Position numbers and translations under genes: made by a program
The notes under the pieces: generated by a model
Database searches by the model: none
What the model was told of the DNA's origin: nothing
What the model saw: the letters and a program-made list of their open reading frames with translations, nothing else
Shown here: positions 12,219-24,771 of the stretch, in pieces
Layout: the number at the start of each line of letters is the position of its first letter
Position numbering within the stretch: the first letter of the stretch is position 1
DNA from: Triangularia verruculosa
Taxonomy: Eukaryota; Ascomycota; Sordariomycetes; Sordariales; Podosporaceae
DNA length: 64,000 nt
Assembly: GCA_033296885.1 (NCBI GenBank)
Contig: MU863896.1
Coordinates: forward strand, 248,001-312,000
Reading direction: 5' to 3'

Positions 12219-12814
12219 TCAAATCATCTCACTCTGATGCAACCCCGTCCTGTACTCATCCCTCGCCTGCTGCGCCGCCATCTGCGCCTGCACCTGCTGC
12301 AGCACCTGGTTGTTCATGCCCCTGTAATTACTCATCGACACCGGCGGTCCCCTCTCCTGCGGGATCATCGGCACGCTCTCATACGGCGCGTACTGAATCT
12401 CAGGCGACTTTGCCGCCTGCCTACTCCTACTCGCAGATCTCATCCTCTCGGTCGCTCGTGAGATCCTCGCGCCGATGCTATTGTCGACGCTGCTCCTTCC
12501 CCTGTTGTGACCGTTTCTTGAAGACGGGGGAGCGGGAGGTGAGAGGATGGGGACGGTGGACTCGCTGACTGGGATGGCGGCTGGGACGGGAGGTGGTGGG
12601 GGAGAAAGGGGAGGGAGCTGGGATGGTTGGGGTGGTTGGTCGTCGTCCATGACGATTTCGATCATCCCTGAGCTGCCTCCGTAGACTATGGGTTTGGCAC
12701 CCGCGCCGGCGAGGTGGGGGAGAGGAGCTGGTGGTGGAGGGGGAGGGAGGGCGAGGTGTTGGAGTTCCTTTAACATGGGTGGAACGAGAGGGGGTGGAGG
12801 CGGAGGGGGGATCA

Positions 12815-12848
<34 letters not shown>

Positions 12849-15800
12849 GCCAGCGTCACGGGAAGGGCGGCGGCCCATGTTACCGAGCATCATGTTGGTG
12901 TCGTGGGAGGGACGACGTCCCATGTTGCCCAATGTCATGACGTTGGTGTCAGATGGGCGGCGAGCCATCATGCCTGCGTCGGAAGGGCGACGGCCAGATG
13001 GAACAACGTTGTCCTGAGATGGCCGGCGGGCGGAATCATTACCCATGGCGGAGGGGCCTCGGGAACTGCCTTGGGGCATGACAAGATCGCGAGGAGGTGC
13101 GGACATGGAACGGCCCATTTGAGCAGCGATGCGGGAGTTGTTGGGTGGAGGTGGCGTGTAAACTGTCGAAGGGAGCAGCATGGCAAGACCGGCATCTTCT
13201 TGCTTGGGTTCCTCAGGCTCGACTTTCTTGGGAGAGTGTCTGGGCGATTGTTGAGTAGCGTTCGGTGATGTCTGGGAGAAAGATGGGGGGATAGCAGGTA
13301 CGGGGACATCCTGCTGCTTTCTGCTTGCATCCGACTCCAAGACCAAACGCATGGCTCTCGGTGTTGCGGGGAGCCCAATGTGCGGTCCACGGTTCGCATA
13401 CATGCTACGTCCAGCGTTGGGATCCACGCTGGCACTGCGCGAAGGAAGATCCTCCTTCCTGGGCGGCTCGTAGACGGTGCTCGGCAACCCTCCAAGCGTG
13501 GTCGGCGATCTTCTGTTCGGGAAAATTTGGTCGGGGTGCATAATCGGGGGCACTGAAGGACGCTGAGCAAGAGATTTGCGGCGCTCCTCGAGTTCACGGG
13601 CCGCTGCCTCCTTCTTGAGCTGCCTCTCATCTTTGATAACTCTCAGATCACCCGAATCGTCCGCAACCAGTTGCATCGGTGCTGGCGTCTGCAAAGGGGC
13701 AGCGACCTTGGTTCTTCTGGAAGAACCATCAGTTCCAGCATGAGACGGAGTTCGACGAACGCCTTCTGTTTTCTCGCGGCCCGCATCGCGAGACGACCAG
13801 GCGTGTGAGCGAACCGACATGGGAGACGCAGGCCCGGCTCGCTCTCGGTTGGTGCTCGCGCTGCGGTTGTTTCTCTGGCGGAATTTCTCACGATCCTCCA
13901 TAGCCTGGCGATAATCCTCCTCGTCCTCAGAGCCTTCGAAATGCTGAGGGCGGTATAAGTCTGCCGACATGGGCATCGGCATCGGCTGGGGCGAGGTGGG
14001 CGATCGCCTGGATGTCTGTTCGCGGTTTGCGGAGCGGCTTCGGATGTTCAATGGCGCGGGAACGTTCGACTTGCTGGGACTGCGTGCCCGACTTGTGCCC
14101 CGGGTCCTGCTAGCATTGCGGCTCGATACTCTGGTCCGCGATGTCTCCCGGTTGGCATAGCCTACCTTTCTTACTGTGCTGGGTTCCCTGACCGGTTCCA
14201 GTTCGTCGGTTGAGACATCTAGCATCTTTTGTCCATGATTCAAATAATACTGATGCGCCGCATCTTGGCTAGGTGTGGCCAGGTTGATCAGATCCTCAGG
14301 GGACATGGGAATGGGGGACTTGGGCGACCGTTTACCACCTTTGGGGGTATAGTTCCGGTCAGCAGCACGCCCACGGTCCTTTGATGCCACACGGCCATCC
14401 TTGCGGCTGCGGCTGGTATCTCGCGCAGTAGTACGGTTCTCACGGCTGGTTCCACGGGTTCGGCTCTTGGTCTGGGAAGAGTCGAGGTTGTTGAGATAGT
14501 CATCCAAGCTCTTGTTCTCCTGGGGACGATAGCCACGGTAACCTCTGACGCTTGACGCCTGCGACGCTTGAGAGGTAGAGGCTAAAGAGCTAGCCACAGA
14601 GCCGGCAGCGGAGCCTGGACCCTTTCTCCTAGATGGCCAATGATAACGGACAGAAGAACCGGCTGATGGCTCAGGTGATGTCACATCTTCAGGGTGGGTA
14701 TCCTTGAGCCCAGAGAGCGACAGATCCAAACCTTCGGGAATGCGAGAGCGAGAGCCGTTTCTCGTTCTGCCGGCGTCCATAAAAGAGGCAAATGCGGCCG
14801 GCGAGGGAGATGGCGGCGGCTGGTTTCTTGGCTGTTGCTTCATCATGCTAGGACTGGCGGTGCTAGGCCTCATCATATCCAAGCCCCTAGCGGCGAAACT
14901 AGGTGGCTCGATAGGCTGGATGTTAGCATATGGGTCGCCCGGAGGCTTGCTGATAGCGGTCAGGATATTTTGGTGAGAGTCTGCTTGCTCGCCAATCGAG
15001 GGTAGTCGGTGGCGGTTGAAGCCACCGTTTCCAGGGCGAGCTGATGCTGGAGTGTTAAGCTGGCTTCGGTTGCCACGAAGAACTGCGGTGGTAGGGTCAG
15101 CGCCGCCTGGTGAGAGGGCTGATTCCAGGATAGGGGTCGCTCCGGCAGCGATGGGAGTCTTGCCCTCGCCATCGTTAAGGAATCTATTCTTGGCTTGAGG
15201 ATTGCTGAAGGTGGTGATAAGTTTCAGGGACGCATTCTTTGCAATGCTCCGCTGTGGCCCATGTTGCATCACAGGGGGTGACAGTGGAGGGCTGAGTAGC
15301 TCCGGTACAGTCTGCGTCATGGCAGGGAAGGTGATCTGCTGAGCAGACGGTGACGTCCATGGCTCGGTAGACTCACGACCAGTGCAGGCAAAGCAGCGGA
15401 TGGCCAGTTGTTGTTGACCGTGCTGAACTGCCCACTCACCCCACTTCCTCACAATCTGTTCCTGTCGTTCCCAGGCCCCAGGGAAGAAGAGGCATGTGAG
15501 AATCAGAGCCTCCATGTGTTTCTTGTGCGAAAGATAGATCTCCACAGCATCGTTGTGGTCACCCATGCCGATCATGATGGTTGCCGCAGCATGGACGTCG
15601 CCATTCTCCAGCAACCGCTGCACATAGGCGCGGCCAAGCTTGTGCTGGGATGCCTGCCCTCCGATACCACTCAGTGCCAAGAGCATCCAGTCGGAAGAGG
15701 TCATGTTTTCTGATCCCATTGCCATGATGTCAGTGCTGATATCACCCAACCATTTGGCCAGGAGAATGCGGTTGGTGGAACCCAAAGGATGCCGGGACAT

Positions 15801-17684
15801 CTCATCTCGAACCAGATCATCGGCGTCCTTGTTCCAGCCAAAAATGGTGCTCAGCATTTGCCGGCGCAGATCGTCATTGGTGAGCCGACTGTTGTCGCTG
15901 GAATATGGCGCCTTGTAGGGAACATCCATCAGTCGGCTCTTGGTGAACTTGAACAAGTCGGTAACCCTGCTGTCATCCGCTGGGCTGCGGAGGATCTCAT
16001 TACGCAACCTGGAGGGCCTGTTTCGTGAGCGGTACTGTGAGCTTCCCATCGATATGGAGCTGGTGGTCGACATCGGGCCCCTTTCATTTCCGCGCTCTCG
16101 GGCCGGAGTGGCTCCTGATCGAAGAGAGGATCCGGTTGAGATGTAAGTATTTTCAGTCAGACCCCTCGACACCACCGAGTCTGGGTACCGGCGAGGCATC
16201 GTTTGAGAAGTAGAAGACGAGATCGACACGCTGGATTGTGTGACACTCGAACCTGGGCTTGCTGGACGATAATACGGCTCGTTGTCCGATTGCTCTCCGC
16301 GGCGTATTAATCGGGCCAAAGGTGACCTACGCTCATCGTCCGTCTCGGACAGTTCCTGTGGGTGGAAGGCAATTTCGACATTTGACTCGGTCTCGGAAAC
16401 GCTGCCTGGCTGGTTCTTGTCGTCCTCGAGTGAGATGGGTGGCGATGGCGGAAGCAAGTTGGCCGGATGTTGTACATTATTCACCATGACTGCCGGTGCG
16501 TTCAAGTCAAACTGCTGGACAGTATTGTTAGGTCCCAAAGTGAAAAGAAGCGCGCCAGGTCCATAGACTGCCAACCCCCGAACCGTCTCCAGTGTTGGGA
16601 TGGTATCGTATGTGACGTGCTTTGTGCGCACATCCCATGATATTGTTTCACTGCCGTAATGTCAGCAATTGGCTTCATAAATCTCGCCAATCCGCCTGTA
16701 CTTACGATTCAGAGAACTGGATCACGCGCCCGTTCTTGCTCCAGCCCATCCAATTAGGCCCGAGCAGATAGTTTTCTGTCCTCTTCAAGATCCGCACCAC
16801 TTTTGGCGGGTCGTCGGTGTTGTAAGATTTTGATACACTCCAAACACGGAGGTCACCGTCGGTTGTTTGAACTGCCAGCATGTCCGTTTTTTGTTTGGCA
16901 GACGAGGCATGCCATGATAGCGTCACGATTGGGGAGGGGCCTCGAGACGTTACTAGATTGTGAATGATGGTAAATCTTGGTTGAAGAGTGGCAATCAAAA
17001 GTGAGCCGTTTTGATAGCTGAGTTATGGTGTTAGTTGCAGTGTTCCTATTACTTTAGAGATCAGAAACTCACCCAATGGCGAATGTTCTGCAGTCTGCTA
17101 CTGGTGAGATTGCTGTGATGGCCACTTGGTCGATCGTCCTCGTCGATAAATGTTCTGATGTTGTAGGCTCAAAAAGAATAACGTTTCCTTGGACGTTTCC
17201 TGAGACTGCTGTCAGCGAACTTCCTCGCAACTGCGTGCCTTTCCCCGGCGCACTTACCAAAGGCAACATTTCCATTCCTCATCCAAGCAGCACATGTGAG
17301 GTTCTCATAAGAAGCGAACCGTGCTACCTCATCGCCTGTAAGCAAGTCCCATACAATGGCCGTCTGCCCTGCATCATAGCTGACTACTAATCTTCCTGCG
17401 CCCATGTCGCTCTGGTTGTCGACGGCTAATAACTGCACCTCCTCGGAATGGCGCGCAAACCGCCTCTCGATGGTGAGGTTGTCATGGTGACAACATACTA
17501 CTGAATTCCCCTGGGCATAGAGAAACATGTTGGAGGTGGCCGCGCATGGGTCAAAATACCGGACAACGGCCTTGGTGTTGGGCGCCATGGCATAGTCCTG
17601 CATGTGAGCGGTCCGTCCCTTGTCGAGAGCCGAAGTGCTCGACCCAGCGCGGCTCCGAGGAAGATGATGACCCGAAGCCGACAT
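12219..17684 (-). CDS. Large WD40-repeat protein with alpha-solenoid and disordered Pro/Ser/Arg-rich tail
   Basis: Four exons: 17258-17684, 17073-17199, 16706-17017 and 12219-16650. All three introns have GT(A/G)AGT donors and CAG acceptors, and the frame closes exactly, giving 1,765 aa. The start is the ATG at 17684. Residues 1-420 look like a WD40 propeller (blade ends IVWDLLTGDEV, LRVWSVSK and SWDVRTKHV). Residues about 565-715 are a helical solenoid (DWMLLALSGIGG, LLENGDVHAAATIMIGMGDH, MEALILTCLFFPGAW) reminiscent of Sec31 or Gemin5-type scaffolds. The remaining ~1,050 residues are disordered, with many SR/RS words, poly-Pro, an 11-Asn run and a cluster of RRPS motifs. I cannot name a yeast orthologue. 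The architecture suggests a scaffold in trafficking or RNP assembly, which is inference only. Confidence 0.8.
12816..12848 (+). repeat. (GTT)11 trinucleotide repeat
   Basis: Eleven uninterrupted GTT units encode 11 Asn on the minus strand, inside the WD40 protein's tail and next to a poly-Pro run. The perfect repeat suggests length variation between strains. Confidence 0.95.
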
Positions 17685-20600
17685 GCCGGGCAACGGGGGC
17701 GGGCTAGATATGTCCTAAGTCCTTGTAGACTGGAGACCTAAAGACCCCATTTGCGATTAGTATATTGGACGGGTGCGTGCAGCAAAGCCCAAGCTCCTTT
17801 CCCTTCACCTCCCTGTCCCTTTGGCGCCGCAGATCGAGAAGTTTGCTGTTGATGTACTGCAGACTAAGAGGGCCCGTATAGCCCTATCCGAGGGAAACGG
17901 CACGACGGCGTACAGAGCCAGGAAGCAGGAATTGAATATTTTGGAACGTACCGGGGTGGTGAATGAATTACACCGTCCTTATGTGAAGTGGAGCGGCGAA
18001 CCAGGACAAGCAGCGAGGCTACACAATCCGACCCCCAACCATTACATAGAGCAGCTCCCCTCCTGAACACTTGAAAGACGCTGCTGTGCGTTCCCGGGCG
18101 GTACGTTCCTCCACGTTCGGTGTTCCCTCAAAATGCCGAGCCCAGAATCTTTTGCTGCAACATGAACCGAGGCGGAAGATGGTAGGCACAGGACGGCGGA
18201 CTGTGGCAGCTGTGACTCGGAGTGCTGGTTCTTGGTCAGCGAGGGGTATAGTGAGATCGTCGTCGTCGTGTTGTCCTCGGCTTAGGCGGCGTGAGGCCGA
18301 GAGAGCGCGTGGTTCGGAGCGGTGGTGTGCGGTGGCGGGAAAGCAGCAAAAGGGAAGAAGTCCAAGCAGAGGGACGGGAGGGTATAGGTAGGGTCAATCC
18401 GCACGGTTGCACTGGAGCTCCTCTCTTGGGGGGGCGTGAGAGGGGGTGTATGCAGCTTGTTGTATGGGGGCGGCAAAGATAAGTTACCCGCCTCACCTCA
18501 TGGGTTTATGGGGTGCTGCGGGACTTGGGGGTAAGATGCTCAGGGGGGGCGTTGCTTGACGTGCTCTCGGCGCTTGTTGTGCGGCAAGACGATCTTCAAT
18601 GTATGGCCACAGCAGCGGCAGCAGGTACACTGTAGGGACGAGATATGCCGTCCCGCTCCTCCTAGAGTTTACCGCGCTTCTCTTGCACGACTCTGTGGTT
18701 CTCTGGCTTGACGCATGCACGTCGTGCGCAGCATCAGCATGTATGTACGAAATAGAGGCAGGCAAGAGTGTTAAAAGGGGGGGGGATGTGGTATGGAAGA
18801 AATCGTCTAGTGCTTCCAGGCGCTTACACAAGAAGAGGGCTCGAGCTGTCACTGGACATGGCCCAGAACAACATATAAAATTAGAGCTCGCCATGCTCTG
18901 CTCTGCTGGCCCTTCACTGCCTCTGCCACGGCTGCACTGCACTGCAAAAATGCACGAATCTGGAAGCGAGTGCGGAACCGGCTCCTTCACGCCTGTGTGC
19001 TGCACGGAAAGAGGGCGAGATGGCAGCATGTGCATTGACTAGGAACCTAGGATGGGACTAGCAGCGGCAGCAGACCAGGGGGTCGTTCTGATTGAGCACG
19101 AAAAGCCACCTGCAATTGGGCTCTCGAAAAGACAATCCTGGCCTGCAGGAGCAAAAGTGACTTTGATCTGGGCTCGCGACTGGTGGGAAAGGTAGTAGCT
19201 CCGACCTGAGTGCCCGATGTAGGTACAGGGTACCTGTACGGGTACATCCAATATTGCCATAATTAGCCTCTCCGCTTTGCCTGAGAGGTGTTGACGAGTC
19301 GTAGCGAGACTGAAGACTTTTTCAGAAATGTTGGAACCTGACCGCTGGTCGTCCAAAGCTGACGGGCATTCCGCGTGATCGAACGAGGCGTGGGATTGAG
19401 GCGGTTTTCCTTTTTGTCTTGGGGCCAAAACCATGCCGCGTGTTCGGGAGAGGCCCCCGGGGTAGCACCTCAACACCTCGCCAGGCCGTGTAGCCCAAGG
19501 CCCAAGACCCAAGACCAGAATGACCCAGAGCTATTGTCAGCGAGGGGGACTGAGTGGATGCTGAGTGGGTGGCGCACTGTCCGAATGCAAGACAGACCTG
19601 CGGCAAGAAAAAAAAAAGGAAATGGCATGTTCATAGTGTCGAGGACTGAGCCAATCTGAAGCTGTAAGCGGTACCTTTCCAGGCGTGCATCTCGCAAGGT
19701 TGCAACGATCTGCGGGTGCTCAGTGCCAATGCCAATGCCAATGCGAACTTGTTAAAAATGTCCATCATCGCCCCGCAGGCCGTGCCTGGGAGAGGAACAT
19801 CCGGCCCTGTACGAAGCTGTACTGTGGTGTAGAAGCTGTATACCTAGTGGTTGGCTACTGGCAGCATCTTGGGTGAGGGCTCTATGTCTCGTGGCCAGCC
19901 AGACGTGGTGTTTGCTTCCTTCCATGTTTCTGCCGTGTTCTGCTGACTCTCGTTTCCGTCTCTGCCCGTGATCCTCTCCATCATCCGGTCCTTTGGTATT
20001 TTCGTCGTCTTGAGATGCGGTTGGGCCGTGGGGTGGTTAGGGTGGGGAAGGGCTGGGGAGAGGGGGGTCAAGGGTCTAAGCGCCCTCTCCTCTGATTGGC
20101 CGCAAAACCCTGGTGCTGCAGACCAATCACGGCTGCTATCACCCTCGCTGGCAAGGATGCCACTGATGCTATCTTCCCTCCCGCCTTTGATCTTTCGATA
20201 CGTCTTGCGCTATTATCCTATTGTCCTGCCCTCGAGTCGAGCACCCTCTCAAACAATGGGCCAGTCAGATCTTCGAGGCATGGACAGTGACGACCCCGGC
20301 TTCCCGGTTGAACACTGTCGGAGCCGAGCTTCGCGTGCCCAGTCGCTGCAGAAAAGGTTGGCATCGGTTTATGGAGCTGTCTCTCAGGGACCAGAGATGT
20401 GTATAATTTCAACTGCCCAGTTGATGACTCTTTGTTTCCATCCGATGCTTTCCACTCGGGTCACACAAAGCCTCAAGCACTACTAGGGACCATCCGAAGG
20501 GCTCTTCCCTCAGGTTAAGAGGGAACCAGCAGACCGTCTTTTTGCAGGATGCATGCGGTGAAGCCTGAACTAATAATCCACCGAGGCTGCTCGAATACCC

Positions 20601-23600
20601 GATGTTAGGTGTGTACAGATTCTGAAACCCCCAAACCTCAAACATTGGGTCAATGGCTTGAGAGGCTTGGAGCTCTTCGGACCTGGACGTTATGTCTTAC
20701 ACACAGACCCCACCATCAGCAAACGACATGCAGGTCCACGCTCTACCAGATTCTGGATTTCTTAGCATTGCGGAAGCTCAAGCTCATGGCTCGGACCAAG
20801 TGGTCTTGTTGGGCGGGACGGGACCTGTCAATGCATCCCCACGGCCTTTCGTCCGATGGTGTCCAATGTTGCGCTCTTTATGTCCCCGACGACCAACGGC
20901 CATGCATTGAAGAGGGCTCCGATTCGCCCCTGGATATGGAGACCACCATTGAAGGTGATTCCTGTGTGGTCGCGCGGAGATAGGAATGATAACCCCCATC
21001 TACCACACTTAAAGGAGTCAACGATACCACCCTAGGCACGACACCTAACCCTCGACGACATCTGGCTGCCAAATTACGCCTGCAGACACGCCATGCAACG
21101 ACGCAACTGCACGGGCGATGAAACCCCCAAACCAGTGGCCTGTGTAGACACGGGGTGGTTACCCCGGAACAGTCGGGTCCTAGGTGGAGGGAAGTCATCA
21201 ATTCTGCCCAATGAAGCTGTCAGTCAAGCATGCGATAGTGTTCGCAGGATGTGGTGCAGTTCACAACACCGTCCACTGCTCTTGGGCTTTCCTCGTGCGT
21301 GACTTAGCGGACCATTGCGTACCTGACATGGCCGTGTATGCTGTCCAACCCGAGGCTTTAAGTGCTTGCAGGTCCTTCAGGAACACAGAGGCAAGCAGAC
21401 GGACCAATGCGTGAGCTAGCTCCCGTCGGGTCGCCGTTCTGGCGAGGCGTGCTGCTGAGACACCACGAGCGCGAGCAGAGAATTGATTTCCCCACGACAT
21501 GACCACTGCAGTCTCGTCTCGTCGATAATGATGGTGGCTGTTTTAAACTTTTGGCTAGCAAGAAATCAAGATTGATATCTGAAGAGTGTCAAAGCGGGAC
21601 CGATTTCCCCACCGCGGGGCATCAGACAGGGCGAGAGTTCCACTTCATCCCATGCTAGGTTCTCACAGGGATGTCCCGCCATCTCTTTTCGTCTCGAGCC
21701 CTCCCCTCCATCATCATCATCATCATCAGTCCCAATTCAATCTCCAGTTCGGTTCGTGTTGCGGCTGAAAGATGTCATATCTTAATGAATTAACAGACGG
21801 CTCGAAATTCGACACACCTGCGGCTCACAGACCGCGCTGCGTTTTGCGTATCGCAATTTTACTCCAATGCACGACATGTCGAATCCATCGCGGCATTGTT
21901 ATTACGACAACCACAACCACACAAGGTCGTGATCGGTTGGCGTCCGAGATTTGTCATCGTCCCTTCCGGATCCTCTCACCTGTCTGTTGACTGCCAGATC
22001 TCGCAGCATAATTGTGCATTGCACTACACACCGACAGGTTATCGACTGCAGATATGTACCGGTCTTGCTCGATCCCGATCCAACAGGAGTTGTCGTTGAC
22101 CCCCTGCCTCGACACAATGGGATTGTGATGACCTTATCACGAGCTGTTTCGATATTGTCAGCCACCATCCACCACACACATTTACACTCGCACAATAAAA
22201 AGAACGTCTCAGATCAAAATGTTTGCCCGTTTTGATCCAGGCACAGCAGCCAATTCACGCAGGCTTCACCGCTCGTCTGTCTCTGGTGCAGCTCGCCGCG
22301 AAACAGTCCCGACGGCCTGAGACAACTCGAACTTTTGCCCTTCGTCTCCGAGACCTGCTTGCTGCTGGTCGCCGTCGACGACGCCGCCGAACGCCTTCGA
22401 GAAACCCTAGCGAAAAGCAGTTTGTGGCATACAACGTCTTTTTCATTGGCCATTGCCACACCATGCCGGAGCATCACACCCTCCTTTCACACTGCTAAAG
22501 CTTCTTAGACTGCGCCAAGTCCGGTGACAAGAAGGCCATCACACTGGCGCGCTTGATCACGGGCTTGCCGCGTTTCTCGCTTTTTTAGGATATCAGCATC
22601 TCGAAGGATTTCCCACTAACCGGCAATAGTTACGACTTCGTTTGTGGCCTCAGGAAAAGTTTCCTCACAACTCATATTTTCCCCCTATGTCCCCGACCCC
22701 GAGACATTGTGCTACGGGCAGATGTCTTCCATCTTCCTTCCACCTACAATAGAATATCAATCGATCGTCGATCGTAAGGATTTCTACGAGTGTGTCTCTT
22801 ACAAAAGGCCAAGGATCATGGATCGGGTAACGCATCTCCCAAAATGCTTGTCAACAAGGGCAAGCGAGCGGCGCCGGGTGCTTTTTGCGGGCGGACGGGC
22901 GGCCCTTGCCCGGTGATGATCGTCCCCCTCTCCCCGCCTGTGCCCGCCGTCGTCCGCTCTCCCGCCTGTGCCGCCGATGAGATCCAAATCCCTGCCCTTA
23001 ACGAAAAGCTAGCTTCGTAAGCTGAACGAAAAAGAACAAGAAATGAGAGAAGGCAAGAAAGGGCTCCGTTGAAGCCAAGTAAGCAAGCGTAGCAAGCTGA
23101 CTTTTTTATCACGCCCCCCCCCCAAAAAATTGGCTTGCCGATCACCAGCTTTTCTTACTAGATTTGGTCATGTCGGTTCGAACCGTGACTTGACCAAGAA
23201 GCGGGTCGTCACCTTTTTCGTTTTTTTTTGGTTTGTGTTTCTGGACCCTGGACTATCAATCACACGCTAGGGGAGGTTGGAAAGCTGACATCTGAGGTGA
23301 GAGGTCTCGGATCACAATGGGGCAATCACATTTTTACGTTGTTTGCATTTCACGCATGGAGGAGATGGGGATGAAAATTCCTCAGTTCTCTAAAAATGCG
23401 ACATTTCCACATTGAAGTGTGGATGTGTGCTAGATTTTGATGGCAGCCTTGTTATATTATGGAATGAATGCTGAGTCTTTCAGCCTCGTTCTGTCGTTTT
23501 GAGGGGAATGCGCTTAGATAAGGTTGCTGATAACGTTGAGAGGGGTGACTGAGAGAATATCATCAGGTGAGAGACTATCAGTGAGTAAATTTCAGCTGCT

Positions 23601-24553
23601 GGGAAGGAGACAAGGGACAATCAACATCTAAACACCCATCACATGATCTTAAGTTGCCGGTAATGAGTGTTGTATGCAACTATTTTCCTACGCCCGCATA
23701 CCTTGTCCCCTTTCCATCGATCATGTCCCTCATGAGCCTTATGACCTGGCTAGGTATGTACCTTATTACCTAGAATTCACATTTAACACAGCAACTAGTT
23801 GATAGACAACGGCAAAGAAACACAACATGACCACAGATTAAACACACAACCTGCCTACCTAGTACACATGACCGTCAATCTCGGCAGTTTTATCCTAACC
23901 AGTACAGTAATCAAGAAAGGAGAGAGAGGAAATCCCAGTGATATATCACAGCTTCTTCACTACTACAGATAACAACAACAACACCTCACAGGTCATGATC
24001 TCAAACTCGACACTCCAAGGTAGGTCGGCATGGCAATCAATAAACCATAACCCCAAAAAACATTTCTCACGCATCTCTTAACCAGAAACAAGAAAGTATA
24101 TACAAAACCCTTCTTCCCCCCTCTCCCCTTCCCCCCCCCCCCTCCGGTGTCCAAACCCCGACAAAAGCATTACCTACATACATAGTTAGTTACATACATA
24201 ACAATTTCATCAAGTTCACCACCCCCATCATCTCCCTACATCCCTTGAACGGAAAAAAAAAAAGACGATTCATAAAAGGTATCTACGCACAACTAAACGA
24301 AACATCCAGAAAGAATCGTTTTAAAAAAAGAAACGTTATCAAAAGAAAAAAAAAAAGTAAAATCTCTTCTTGTCCATAAAAAAAGAAAATAAAAATATGA
24401 ATCCCATAAAAATTTCCCATCCCTTCCTTCCCTTTGTTTCTCTCCTCCCATCTCAGAAAAAAAATAAAATTGGTTCCCATCCATAAGAAAAAAAAAAAAA
24501 GAAAAACCCTTCCCTTATAAATGCTGCTCATGAAATAAATTTGCTCTTTCTTT

Positions 24554-24556
<3 letters not shown>

Positions 24557-24592
<36 letters not shown>
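24557..24592 (+). repeat. (TC)18 dinucleotide repeat
   Basis: A perfect TC array lies 3' of the histidine kinase gene, probably in its 3' UTR or just beyond, where it is transcribed as GA. Confidence 0.95.
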
Positions 24593-24595
<3 letters not shown>

Positions 24596-24618
24596 AAAAT
24601 CTTTCCTTGACCCACAAC

Positions 24619-24645
24619 CACACACACACACACACACACACACAC
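24619..24645 (+). repeat. (CA)13 dinucleotide repeat
   Basis: A perfect CA array lies 27 bases from the TC array, so the two form a compound microsatellite downstream of the histidine kinase gene. Confidence 0.95.
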
Positions 24646-24771
24646 TACCAAAACACAACCACAGACATAAACACAATTTGATATCAATGACCCCTCTCCC
24701 CCTCTCTCTCAATACACATACCACATCACCACCAATCCAACTACACACATCCCAACCGTCACATCTACTAG

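Larger units (their letters stand above)
17685..24771. other. Seven-kilobase stretch without a supported gene
   Basis: This lies between the 5' end of the WD40 gene and the 3' end of the histidine kinase gene. Open frames reach 180 codons (minus, 18493-19035) and 172 codons (plus, 19968-20486), but they overlap frames on the other strand, lack domains and cannot be linked by plausible introns. Simple repeats are present: TGCCAA units near 19724-19744, CAT units near 21711-21727, and (TC)n and (CA)n near 24557-24645. It may contain long leaders, a non-coding RNA or a fast-evolving gene I cannot recognise. Confidence 0.5.

Noticed and set aside
12968..13630. 220-codon minus-strand frame within the WD40 gene
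   Set aside because: An alternative frame inside the exon of the WD40 protein; low-complexity tail sequence stays open in several frames.
18493..19042. Overlapping 180- and 147-codon frames on opposite strands
   Set aside because: Both are complementary to each other, with no family features or introns linking them to other exons.
23165..23205. GGTTCGAACC word suggesting a tRNA T-arm
   Set aside because: The word is palindromic and no acceptor, D-arm or anticodon stem could be fitted around it.
24283..24687. 134-codon minus-strand frame
   Set aside because: Composed almost wholly of simple repeats and homopolymers (TC, CA, A runs) in the 3' flank of the histidine kinase gene.
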